This document shows positions 40,552-48,539 of a DNA stretch of 64,000 nt, piece after piece. The stretch covers positions 558,001-622,000 of the forward strand of contig NZ_CP109479.1 of assembly GCF_036227485.1 (NCBI RefSeq), written 5' to 3'. Position numbers and translations under genes: made by a program. Below the pieces are notes generated by a model, which was given only the letters and a program-made list of their open reading frames with translations, was not told the DNA's origin and did no database searches. This stretch comes from Streptomyces sp. NBC_01451. GTDB lineage: Bacteria > Actinomycetota > Actinomycetes > Streptomycetales > Streptomycetaceae. Position 1 is the first letter of the stretch; the number at the start of each line of letters is the position of its first letter.

Positions 40552-42681
40552 ATGCCGCTGATCTCCCACTCCCCGGACACCGGGGTCTGGCTGCTGACCA
40601 CACCGCGCACGTCGTACGCGCTGCGGATCGACGAGACCGGCGCGCCGTGTCATCTCGCGTGGGGGCCGCGGCTGACCCTGGCGGAGGCGGGCGCGCTGGT
40701 CGCTCCGGCACAGGACATGACGAGCAGCTTCGAGGGCCGGCCCCCGGTCGGGGAGGAACTCCCCGTCGACGGCGGCACCCGCTACGGCCCGCCCTCCCTC
40801 CAGGTCCGGTACGCGGACTCCTCCCGCGGCTTCGAATGGGTGCCGACCGGCCACCGGATCCTCGAACCGGCGCCCGGGGTGAGCGAGTTGGTGCTGGAGT
40901 TCCGCGACCGCCTGTACCCCCTCGACGTCGCGCTGCACTACACGGTCCGCGCCGACACGGACGTCGTCGAGCGGCGGACCGTGGTGCGCAACGCCGGTGA
41001 CGAACAGGTCGACCTGCTGCGCGCCGACTCGGCCGCCTGGACGCTGCCGCCCCTGCGCGACTACCGGCTCAGCCATGTCACCGGCCAGTGGTCGGCAGAG
41101 AGCCAGCTGCGTCGCGACACACTGCCGTTCGGCGAGACGGTGCTGACCAGCCGGCGCGGCATCACCAGCCATCACGCCAACCCGTGGGTGATGCTCGACG
41201 CGGGCGAGGCGACGGAGGAGCACGGCCGGGTGTGGAGCGCGGCCCTTGCCTGGAGCGGGAGTTGGCGCATCACCGCGCAGCGCACCCCCGACGGGCTGGC
41301 CGGTTTCACCGGGGGCGTCGGCCACGAGGGGACGAGCGTTCCGCTCGCGCCGGGCGAGGAGTTCGCCACGCCGGTGTTCGCCGGGCTGTGCACGGACGGC
41401 GGGTTCGGGGCGGCGAGCCGTGCCTGGCACTCGTACACGACGACCCATGTGCTGCCTCGGGCGCGGGAGTTGGCGCCGGTGCTCTACAACTCGTGGGAGG
41501 CCACCGGGTTCGACGTCGACGAGGCGAGCCAGAAGGCGCTGGCCGAGCGGGCCGCGCTGCTGGGGGTCGAGCTGTACGTCGTCGACGACGGCTGGTTCGG
41601 GGCGCGGCGCAGCGACCGGGCGGGGCTGGGCGACTGGACGCCGACTCCGGAGCGCTTCCCCGAGGGGCTGGGGCCGCTGGCCGACTCCGTGCACCGGCTC
41701 GGGATGCGGTTCGGGATCTGGGTCGAGCCGGAGATGGTCAATCCGGACAGCGCGCTGTACCGCGAGCACCCCGACTGGGTGCTGCACGTTCCCGGCCGGG
41801 CCCGTACCGAGATGCGCAACCAGCTCGTCCTGAACTTCGCCCGGGACGAGGTGGCGGACTGGGCGTACGGCTGGCTGACCCGGCTGGTCGGGGACCACGG
41901 GGTCGACTTCCTCAAGTGGGACATGAACCGCGCCTTCGGCGAGTCGGGCTGGCCGGGGCAGCGGGACGGCAACGACCGGCTGTGGACGCGGTACGTGGCG
42001 AACCTGTACGGCGTCATCGACCGGCTGCGCGCCGACCATCCCGGGCTGCGGGTGGAGACGTGCAGTGGTGGCGGGGGCCGGGTCGACCTCGGGATCCTCT
42101 CCCGTACGGACCAGGCGTGGACGTCCGACAACACGGACGCCGTGGACCGGCTGGTGATTCAGCACGGCTTCGGGCAGGTGTATCCGGCGCGTGCCATGTC
42201 GGCGTGGGTGACCGACGTGCCCAATCAGCTCACGGCGCGTTCGGTGCCGCTGCGGTTCCGTTTCCACTCGGCGATGTGCGGGCTGCTCGGCGTCGGCGGT
42301 GACCTGACGCGCTGGTCCGAGGAGGAGCTCGCGGAGGGTGCGGCGCTGGTCGCCGAGTACAAGAAGGTGCGGCATCTGGTGCAGCACGGCGAGCTGCACC
42401 GGCTGTCGGCGCCGCTCGGGGAGGAGCCGACGGTCGTCCAGTACGTCGGTGAGGACGCGGGCGAGGCCCTGGTACTGGGCTTCCGGTACGGCCCTCGGCA
42501 CGGTCTCCCGGGGATTCCGGTGCGGCTGCGGGGCCTGACGCCCGGCGCCCGGTACCGGGACGCGCACACGGGTGCCGTCCACCACGCGAACGTGCTGGCC
42601 GAGTACGGGATGCGGCTCGATCTCGCGCCCGGCGACTGGTCCAGCGCGGCCGTGCACCTGGTGCGCGTACAGGAGGAGTAG
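40552..42681 (+). CDS. GH36 alpha-galactosidase
   Basis: A 709-residue glycoside hydrolase that releases terminal alpha-galactose from melibiose, raffinose and related sugars. The catalytic nucleophile is D457 in FLKWDMNRAF; the acid/base is the Asp of TSDNTDAVDR (about 526). Other family blocks are NSWEATGFDV, YVVDDGWFGAR, RFGIWVEPEMVNPDS and ETCSGGGGRVDLGIL. There is no signal peptide, so it acts in the cytosol on imported oligosaccharides. GTGAGG precedes the ATG. No transporter lies next to it. Control by the divergent ROK protein is likely. Confidence 0.95.
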   Translation: MPLISHSPDTGVWLLTTPRTSYALRIDETGAPCHLAWGPRLTLAEAGALVAPAQDMTSSFEGRPPVGEELPVDGGTRYGPPSLQVRYADSSRGFEWVPTGHRILEPAPGVSELVLEFRDRLYPLDVALHYTVRADTDVVERRTVVRNAGDEQVDLLRADSAAWTLPPLRDYRLSHVTGQWSAESQLRRDTLPFGETVLTSRRGITSHHANPWVMLDAGEATEEHGRVWSAALAWSGSWRITAQRTPDGLAGFTGGVGHEGTSVPLAPGEEFATPVFAGLCTDGGFGAASRAWHSYTTTHVLPRARELAPVLYNSWEATGFDVDEASQKALAERAALLGVELYVVDDGWFGARRSDRAGLGDWTPTPERFPEGLGPLADSVHRLGMRFGIWVEPEMVNPDSALYREHPDWVLHVPGRARTEMRNQLVLNFARDEVADWAYGWLTRLVGDHGVDFLKWDMNRAFGESGWPGQRDGNDRLWTRYVANLYGVIDRLRADHPGLRVETCSGGGGRVDLGILSRTDQAWTSDNTDAVDRLVIQHGFGQVYPARAMSAWVTDVPNQLTARSVPLRFRFHSAMCGLLGVGGDLTRWSEEELAEGAALVAEYKKVRHLVQHGELHRLSAPLGEEPTVVQYVGEDAGEALVLGFRYGPRHGLPGIPVRLRGLTPGARYRDAHTGAVHHANVLAEYGMRLDLAPGDWSSAAVHLVRVQEE

Positions 42682-42688
42682 GCGGCCT

Positions 42689-42720
42689 GTTCCCCGGCCG
42701 GCCGTCGTCGGCCGGGGAAC
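42689..42720 (+). terminator. Terminator hairpin after alpha-galactosidase
   Basis: GTTCCCCGGCCG/CGGCCGGGGAAC is a 12-bp perfect stem with an 8-nt loop, 8 nt after the stop codon. It lacks a T-tract. Confidence 0.7.
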
Positions 42721-42800
42721 CGCGGCGCCCTCGCCGGGCGTTACAGGGGCAACGCCCCACGGGGCACGAACCACGACCGGCGAATTCCAGGGCGGGCACG

Positions 42801-44348
42801 ATGAGCGAGATGGTCCCCGGAGGCAACACGCCCCTCCCCGGCGGCACCCTCACGCTCCGGGTGCCGGGCCCCTTCGACGTGAGCGCGCTCGTGACGGACG
42901 ACGGCGGCAAGGTCGGCGGTGACACGGACTTCGTGTTCTACAACCAGCCGACGGCACCGGGAGCCCGGCTGCACGGCGACACCCTCACCGTCGACCCGGC
43001 GGCCCTGCGCCCCGGCGCCACCCGCGTGACGGTGGTCGTCAGCGCCGCCGACCCGGGCACGGCGCTGGGCGCGCTGCCCGCGCCGACACTCCACGTCACC
43101 GGTCCCGGCGGCCGCCCGCTCGCCCGGTTCACTCCGCCGCGCCCGCAGCGGGAGACGGTGCTGCTGCTGGCGGAGCTGTACCGGCGCGGCGCGGACTGGA
43201 AGCTGCGCGCGCTGGGCCAGGGTTACGCGGACGGGCTGGCGGGCCTCGCCCGGGACTTCGGGGTGGACGTCGCGGACGACGCCTCCTCCGTCTCGACCAC
43301 GGCCTCGACCTCGGCCGGGTACGGCTCGCCGGTCCCGGTGGCGGACCGGTCCTCGCGCACGCCGTCCCGCTGGGCCGATGCCGCCTCGCGGCTGTCGGGT
43401 GCGGCCTCTCGTCTGTCGGACGCGGCGGCTTCGCGCCGGCCCCGGCCGACGGGCGCCCCGTCACCGGCCGGCACTGCCGGATCGGCTCACCCGACCGCCG
43501 TGTCCGCCGCCGGCGCACGGCCGGGGTCGGCGGCCCCCGCCGCCCTCGCCGGAACACCGGGCCCGCTCGCCCCCGCCGGTGGCTTTCTCGCCCTCGTCAA
43601 CTCCGCCCGGGCCGCTGCCGGTTCCCCGCCCGTCGCCCTCGACCCGCGGCTCAGCGCCGCCGCTCAGGCGCACGCCACCGACATGGCCTCGGCCGGCCGC
43701 CTCGGCACCGAGAGCCGGGACGGCACGTCCGTCCACCAGCGCGTCACCGCCACCGGGTACACGTATCTGACCGTCGGCGAGCACCTGGTCTCCGGTCCCC
43801 GTACGCCCGAGGAGTTCGTCGACTACTGCCTGCGTACCGAGCAGGCCCGGCGCACCCTGCGCGACCCGGCGTTCACCCAGGTGGGCCTGGCGTACGTCAC
43901 CGGGTCCCGCACGGGTGACACGTACTGGACAGCCCTCTGGGCCCGGCCCCTCCTGCCCGGAGACCTGGCGCGAACAGCCGTCGAGGTCACGGACCTCACC
44001 AACCGGGAGCGGGCCCGGGCCGGGCTGCCGCCGCTGGCCGCCGACGCCCTGCTCACCCGTGCCGCGCAGGCGCACAGTACGGACATGGTGGTCCGCGCGT
44101 TCTACTCGCACACCGGGCCCGACGGCAGCCAGCCGTGGGACCGGGCCGCCGCGGCGGGGTCCTCCCGGCGGACGATCGGCGAGAACATCGCGTGCGGGCA
44201 GCGGTCCGCCGCCGAGGTCGTCGAGGGTTGGATGAACAGCCCCGGGCACCGTGCCAACATCCTCAAGCGGGAGTTCACGCACATAGGCATCGGATTCGCG
44301 GGTGGCGGCAAGGCGGGCACGTACTGGACCCAGCTCTTCGGCGCCTGA
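42801..44348 (+). CDS. TerD-like domain fused to two CAP/SCP domains
   Basis: A 515-residue fusion. Residues 1-150 form a TerD-like domain: LTLRVPGPFDVSALVTDDGG, SDTDFVFYNQP-type segment (GDTDFVFYNQPTAP), ETVLLLAELYRRGADWKLRA and LGQGYADGLAGLARDFG. A low-complexity Ala/Ser/Pro linker follows (about 150-255). Two CAP domains come next: residues about 260-385 (FLALVNSARAAAGSPPVALD) and 395-515 (VTDLTNRERARAGLPPLAAD ... HTGPDGSQPWDRAA ... SPGHRANILKREFTHIGIGF). The second retains the HTG, GEN and GHRANI signatures; the first is degenerate. There is no signal peptide, so it should be cytoplasmic, unusual for CAP domains. TerD proteins bind calcium in tellurite/stress systems. Confidence 0.9.
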   Translation: MSEMVPGGNTPLPGGTLTLRVPGPFDVSALVTDDGGKVGGDTDFVFYNQPTAPGARLHGDTLTVDPAALRPGATRVTVVVSAADPGTALGALPAPTLHVTGPGGRPLARFTPPRPQRETVLLLAELYRRGADWKLRALGQGYADGLAGLARDFGVDVADDASSVSTTASTSAGYGSPVPVADRSSRTPSRWADAASRLSGAASRLSDAAASRRPRPTGAPSPAGTAGSAHPTAVSAAGARPGSAAPAALAGTPGPLAPAGGFLALVNSARAAAGSPPVALDPRLSAAAQAHATDMASAGRLGTESRDGTSVHQRVTATGYTYLTVGEHLVSGPRTPEEFVDYCLRTEQARRTLRDPAFTQVGLAYVTGSRTGDTYWTALWARPLLPGDLARTAVEVTDLTNRERARAGLPPLAADALLTRAAQAHSTDMVVRAFYSHTGPDGSQPWDRAAAAGSSRRTIGENIACGQRSAAEVVEGWMNSPGHRANILKREFTHIGIGFAGGGKAGTYWTQLFGA

Positions 44349-44375
44349 TCGCCCCCTCCTGCGGTCCGCGCCCGC

Positions 44376-45191
44376 CTACGGCTTGCGGGCGACGCCGCCC
44401 AGGGCGATCACCTCGCCGGTCGCGGCGGCCGCCCCGGGTTCCGGGCGCCAGTCGGTGATGGGGACGACGCCAGGGGCAAGCAGCTCCAGGCCGTCGAAGA
44501 AACCGGCGAGCTGCCGCGGGCTCCTCAGGCAGTAGGGAGCGGCCCCGCTCTCGTTGTAGAGGCGGGTGGCCTCGGCGTTGGCCTTGTTGGTGTCCACGCT
44601 GTCGTTGAAGGCGAGGAAACTGCCCGACGGCAGCGCGTCCATCAGCGCGCGGACGATGGCCCGCGCCTCCTCGTAGTCGGCGATGTGCCCGCTGACCTGC
44701 ATCAGTGTGAGGGCGACCGGTCGGCTGAGGTCCAGGGTCCGCGCCGCTTCCCGGAGGACGGCGTCGGGGTCGTGCAGGTCGGCGTCGACGTAGTCGGTCA
44801 CGCCCTCGGGGGAGCTGGTGAGCAGTGCCTCGGCGTGGGTCAGGACGAGGGGGTCGTTGTCCACGTAGACGATGCGGGCGTCGGGGGCCACCCGCTGGGC
44901 GATCTCGTGGGTGTTGTCCGCCGTGGGCAGGCCGGTGCCGATGTCGAGGAACTGCCGGATCCCGGCCTCCCCCGCCAGTAGGCGCACGGCGCGGCCGAGG
45001 AAGGCGCGGGAGTCGCCGGCGAGGTCGGTGATGCCGGGGAAGATCTCACGGAAGGCGTCGCCGGCCTCGTGGTCGACCGGGTAGTTGTCCTTGCCGCCGA
45101 GCCAGTAGTTCCAGATCCGGGCCGAGTGCGGCACCGTCGTGTCGATCTTCTCCGGCGTCCGTGCGCCGGGGGCGGACGAGTCCTGCGTCAC
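44376..45191 (-). CDS. S-adenosyl-methionine-dependent methyltransferase, DUF574 family
   Basis: A 271-residue protein. Family blocks are SARIWNYWLGGKDNYPVDHE near the N-terminus, FLDIGTGLPTADNTHEIAQR (SAM motif I, about residues 80-100), ARIVYVDNDPLVLTHAEALL (acidic motif II) and CLRSPRQLAGFFDGLELLAP near the C-terminus. This family is strongly expanded in Streptomyces; targets are unknown. GTG 45191 follows AAGGAGG. It is convergent with the TerD-CAP gene and divergent from AIM24. Confidence 0.92.
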   Translation of the reverse strand: MTQDSSAPGARTPEKIDTTVPHSARIWNYWLGGKDNYPVDHEAGDAFREIFPGITDLAGDSRAFLGRAVRLLAGEAGIRQFLDIGTGLPTADNTHEIAQRVAPDARIVYVDNDPLVLTHAEALLTSSPEGVTDYVDADLHDPDAVLREAARTLDLSRPVALTLMQVSGHIADYEEARAIVRALMDALPSGSFLAFNDSVDTNKANAEATRLYNESGAAPYCLRSPRQLAGFFDGLELLAPGVVPITDWRPEPGAAAATGEVIALGGVARKP

Positions 45192-45367
45192 CGGGCAACC
45201 TCCTTGTGGGGAACCGTCGTTGACCCTGCGCTACAACGTAGCGCCGACGGCACCGCCGCCGCCGGACCGTCGGGACACAAAGGGCCCTCCGGCCTCCTTT
45301 GGCCGGGTTCTGTCCTTTCCGCGCGTTCTCCTGGCGGAACGCCCACCCTCCGGGACACGATGCCCGC

Positions 45368-46045
45368 ATGAAGGGTGACCTGTTTTCCAGTGAGTACATG
45401 GTGCAGCCGGCCACAGCGCCCGGTATGACCGCCGAGAACGCCAAGTCCATCAAGTACGCGGTCAACGGCGAGATGTTCGCGCGGCAGGGCTCGATGATCG
45501 CCTTCCGCGGGGACCTCCGGTTCGAGCGCAAGGGGCAGGGTGTCGGCGGCATGCTGAAGCGCGCGGTCACGGGTGAGGGGCTGCCCCTGATGGCGGTGCG
45601 CGGCCAGGGTGAGGCGTGGTTCGCGCACGAGGCACAGAACTGTTTCATCGTCGGGATCGACCCTGGTGACGTCTTCACGGTCAACGGCCGCAACGTCCTG
45701 TGTTTCGACGCGTCGCTGAGCTACGAGATCAAGACGGTGAAGGGGGCGGGTATCAGTGGCGGCGGCCTGTTCAACAGCGTTTTCACCGGGCAGGGACTGC
45801 TGGGGCTGGTCTGCGAGGGCAATCCGCTGGTGATCCCGGTGTCGCCGCAGTATCCGGTGTACGTCGACACGGACGCGGTCGTGGGCTGGACCGCCAGCCT
45901 CCAGACGTCGCTGCACCGGTCGCAGTCCATCGGCTCGATGATCCGCGGCGGTTCCGGCGAGGCGGCCCAACTGATGCTCCAGGGCGAGGGGTTCGTCGTC
46001 GTGCGGCCCAGCGAGGCGACTCCGCAGAAGGCCCAGCAGCACTGA
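45368..46045 (+). CDS. AIM24-family protein
   Basis: A 225-residue beta-rich protein of the AIM24/TerD-associated family (mitochondrial biogenesis AIM24). Blocks are VNGEMFARQGSMIAFRGDLR, GEGLPLMAVRGQGEAWFAHE, VGIDPGDVFTVNGRNVLCFD and GGGLFNSVFTGQGLLGLVCE. AIM24 genes in Streptomyces commonly neighbour TerD-like genes, as here. There is no catalytic motif. It may bind membrane or assemble into a trimeric beta-prism, by analogy with structures of the fold. The ATG is taken at MKGDLFSSEYMV. Confidence 0.88.
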   Translation: MKGDLFSSEYMVQPATAPGMTAENAKSIKYAVNGEMFARQGSMIAFRGDLRFERKGQGVGGMLKRAVTGEGLPLMAVRGQGEAWFAHEAQNCFIVGIDPGDVFTVNGRNVLCFDASLSYEIKTVKGAGISGGGLFNSVFTGQGLLGLVCEGNPLVIPVSPQYPVYVDTDAVVGWTASLQTSLHRSQSIGSMIRGGSGEAAQLMLQGEGFVVVRPSEATPQKAQQH

Positions 46046-46199
46046 GGGCGACCGTGAACTCGCGTCCCGGAACGTGATCTGCGTCGCACAGGCAACCTCA
46101 CCGCCGTCGCCCCCGTCTTGATCCACGAGACCTACGACAACATGGCGCCGCCCCGGCCCGACCGGCCGGGGCGAACTTTCGGCGCACTATACACACCAT

Positions 46200-46218
46200 G
46201 TATACGCTGGGCGTATAC
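46200..46218. promoter_or_regulatory. Palindrome GTATACGC-tgg-GCGTATAC before the TPR gene
   Basis: A perfect 8-bp inverted repeat ending 12 nt before the TPR start, overlapping a second one (TATACA-ccatg-TGTATA type, 46189-46204). TATAC palindromes are common GntR-type operators. No GntR gene is in the window. It would block transcription of the TPR-polyprenyl synthase pair. Confidence 0.5.
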
Positions 46219-46230
46219 CGAAAGGGATGC

Positions 46231-47277
46231 ATGTACGGCAAGGCATTCGCCCCGGAGTACCAGGGCGCCCTCACCAGCCTCTCGGTGAACTCCTCCCTGG
46301 TCGACGTACTCGCCGCGGGCACCGAGCAGTTGGCGGCGGCCGAGCGGACCGGGCGGCGCGGTGAGGCCGCCCGGTCCGGACTCGCGGTCGCGGAGGCGCA
46401 CCGGCGGCTGGGACAGGTGGGCGACGCCGACCGGGCCTGGAAGGCGAGTTACCGCGCGGCCCGGGCGGATGGGGACACCGCGGCGATGGCGTGGGCGCTG
46501 TGGAGCGGCGGCACGCTGGCCCGCCAGCGCGGCGCGTTCGCGCTGGCCCGGCGGCTGCTGGGGCTCGCTGCCGAACTGGGCGAACGCGGCGACGACATCG
46601 TCGTACGCGGATACTCGCTCGCGGGGCTGGCCGAGACCGGCCGTATCCAGGGCGACTACGAGGCGGTCGGCCGGCTGCACGAGCAGTTGCTCGCCGAGGC
46701 GCGCAGGCGCGGTGAGGCGCGGCACACGGTGTGGGCGCTGGAGGGCATCGCACAGATGCACCGCAACACCGGCTCGTACGACACCGCGTACGCCATGTTC
46801 GAGGAGGCCGCCGAGATCTCCGCGCGGGCCGACGACCGGCGTGGGCACGCCTGGGCGTTGCGCGGGCTCGCCGACATCGTGTCCGTGCGCGACGGGGACA
46901 CCGAACGCGCCCTCGCCCTGCTCTCGGAGGCGGAGAAGAGCTGCACGGCGATGAACCTGTCGAGCGCGCTGGCCTACAACCACAAGATGCGCGGCAACGT
47001 CTACTACCGCGCCGGGCGTTACGCCGAGGCCCGCGACCTGTACGTCCGGGCCCTGGCGGAGTTCCGCGCCATGAGCGAGCCGCGCGGCGAGGCGCTGTCC
47101 CGCCTGGGACTCGCCAAGTCCCTGGCCCGCCTGGGCCGCGACCGCGCCGAGACGGCCGCCGAACTGGCCGAACTGGCCCGCGAGCTGGAGCGCATCGGAC
47201 TGCGGCACGCCCGCGCGATGGTGGCGCGGGCACAGGACGAACTCGGCCTCGGCACGGACGCGGAGGCCGCACGATGA
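46231..47277 (+). CDS. Tetratricopeptide-repeat protein
   Basis: A 348-residue all-helical protein starting MYGKAFAPEYQGALTSLSVN, with AAAGGGATGC just upstream. At least five TPR-like helix pairs are seen, for example AHRRLGQVGDADRAWKASYR, AWALEGIAQMHRNTGSYDTA-type and MRGNVYYRAGRYAEARDLYV. TPR superhelices mediate protein contacts. It overlaps the polyprenyl synthase start by 4 nt, so a functional link such as scaffold or regulator of the synthase is likely. An upstream ATG (46198) lies inside the operator palindrome and is rejected. Confidence 0.8.
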   Translation: MYGKAFAPEYQGALTSLSVNSSLVDVLAAGTEQLAAAERTGRRGEAARSGLAVAEAHRRLGQVGDADRAWKASYRAARADGDTAAMAWALWSGGTLARQRGAFALARRLLGLAAELGERGDDIVVRGYSLAGLAETGRIQGDYEAVGRLHEQLLAEARRRGEARHTVWALEGIAQMHRNTGSYDTAYAMFEEAAEISARADDRRGHAWALRGLADIVSVRDGDTERALALLSEAEKSCTAMNLSSALAYNHKMRGNVYYRAGRYAEARDLYVRALAEFRAMSEPRGEALSRLGLAKSLARLGRDRAETAAELAELARELERIGLRHARAMVARAQDELGLGTDAEAAR

Positions 47278-48332
47278 CACCGCGGGCCTCCCAGGTCCTG
47301 GCACCGGCAGCGCCGTCCGTGCCCCGGATCCTCGACCGGTGCCGTGACCTGGTGCGTCCGGCACTCACCGAGGCCGTCGGACGGCTGCATCCCTGGCTGG
47401 GCGAGATGGCCGCGTACTCCTTCGGCTGGTGCGAGGTGGGCGGTGCGCCCGTCGACGCGTCCGGCGGCAAGGGCGTACGCCAGGCGCTGGCCGTGCTCGG
47501 TGCGGAGGCGGCCGGGGCGCCCGTGGCGTCGGGGATCGCGGCGGCCGTGGCGGTGGAACTGGTGCACACCTTCTCCCTGCTGCACGACGACATCATGGAC
47601 GGCGACCCGACCAGGCGCCGCCGCGCCACGGTGTGGAAGGCGTACGGCACCGGCCCGGCCGTCCTCGCGGGCGACGCGCTGTTCGCGCTGGCCGTGGAGA
47701 CCCTCGCGCGGACCCCGGGCGGCCCGGCGGGAATGCGGCTGCTGTCGGCCGCTCTCACGGACGTCGTGTCCGGGCAGGCCGACGACCTGCTGTTCGCCGA
47801 CCGCCCATGGACCGGGCCCGAGCGGGTGCGGCCCGAGGAGTACCGGACGATGGCCGAACGCAAGACGGGCGCGCTGCTCGGCTGCGCGCTCTCGCTGGGA
47901 GCCGCGCTGGGCGGCGCCCCGCCGGCCACCACGGCCGCGCTGGAGCGGGTGGGGCGGCACGCCGGGACCGCCTTCCAGATGGTCGACGACGTGCTGGGCA
48001 TCTGGGGCGACCCGGCCGTCACCGGCAAGCCCGTCCACGGCGATCTCCGGGAGCGCAAGAAGTCGTACCCGGTACTGGCGGCGCTCGACGCGCCGGTCCC
48101 GGCCGCCCGGCGGCTCGCCGCACTGCTGGAGTCGGTCGACGCCCCCGACGAGGATCTCGCGCGACGGGCGGCGGCACTCGTCATGGAATCCGGCGGGCGC
48201 ACGGCGGCCCTCGCCCAGGCCCGTCGGCACCTCACGGCGGTCGAGCACGGCCTGACCGATCCGCCCCTGGCAGGGCCTGCGGTCGACCAACTCCGGACAC
48301 TGCTGGGCTTCCTGGCGCGCCGCGAGCTCTGA
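47274..48332 (+). CDS. Polyprenyl diphosphate synthase
   Basis: A 352-residue trans-isoprenyl diphosphate synthase that extends allylic diphosphates with isopentenyl diphosphate. The first aspartate-rich motif is LLHDDIMDGDPTRRR (DDIMD at 105-109). The second is QMVDDVLGIWGDP (237-247). KTGALLGCALSLGA and the Gly-Lys-Pro substrate loop (TGKPVHGDLRERKKSYPVLA) are in place. The residues before the first motif (VHTFSL) fit a short to medium chain product, not decisive. ATGA overlap with the TPR gene. No terpene cyclase lies nearby. Confidence 0.93.
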   Translation: MTPRASQVLAPAAPSVPRILDRCRDLVRPALTEAVGRLHPWLGEMAAYSFGWCEVGGAPVDASGGKGVRQALAVLGAEAAGAPVASGIAAAVAVELVHTFSLLHDDIMDGDPTRRRRATVWKAYGTGPAVLAGDALFALAVETLARTPGGPAGMRLLSAALTDVVSGQADDLLFADRPWTGPERVRPEEYRTMAERKTGALLGCALSLGAALGGAPPATTAALERVGRHAGTAFQMVDDVLGIWGDPAVTGKPVHGDLRERKKSYPVLAALDAPVPAARRLAALLESVDAPDEDLARRAAALVMESGGRTAALAQARRHLTAVEHGLTDPPLAGPAVDQLRTLLGFLARREL

Positions 48333-48539
48333 GGCGGGCGGGCGGGGATCCGGCGCGGAGATCGTGTACGGGGCGCCGCCTCAAGGCCGGTGAATGCCCC
48401 CATTTCTTCGCACACCTGCTCCCCGCAGATGAATAAAAGGAGAATCGGTCCCGGGAGTTGCGGAATATTTGAACAGACCCCGTCGCACCCCTCGTACCAC
48501 TGGGAAAGGTGAGAGCCAGGTGTTCAGCGAGGGATGGCC

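Noticed and set aside
40393..42774. 793-codon minus-strand frame
   Set aside because: Antisense of the alpha-galactosidase; the GH36 catalytic motifs settle the coding strand.
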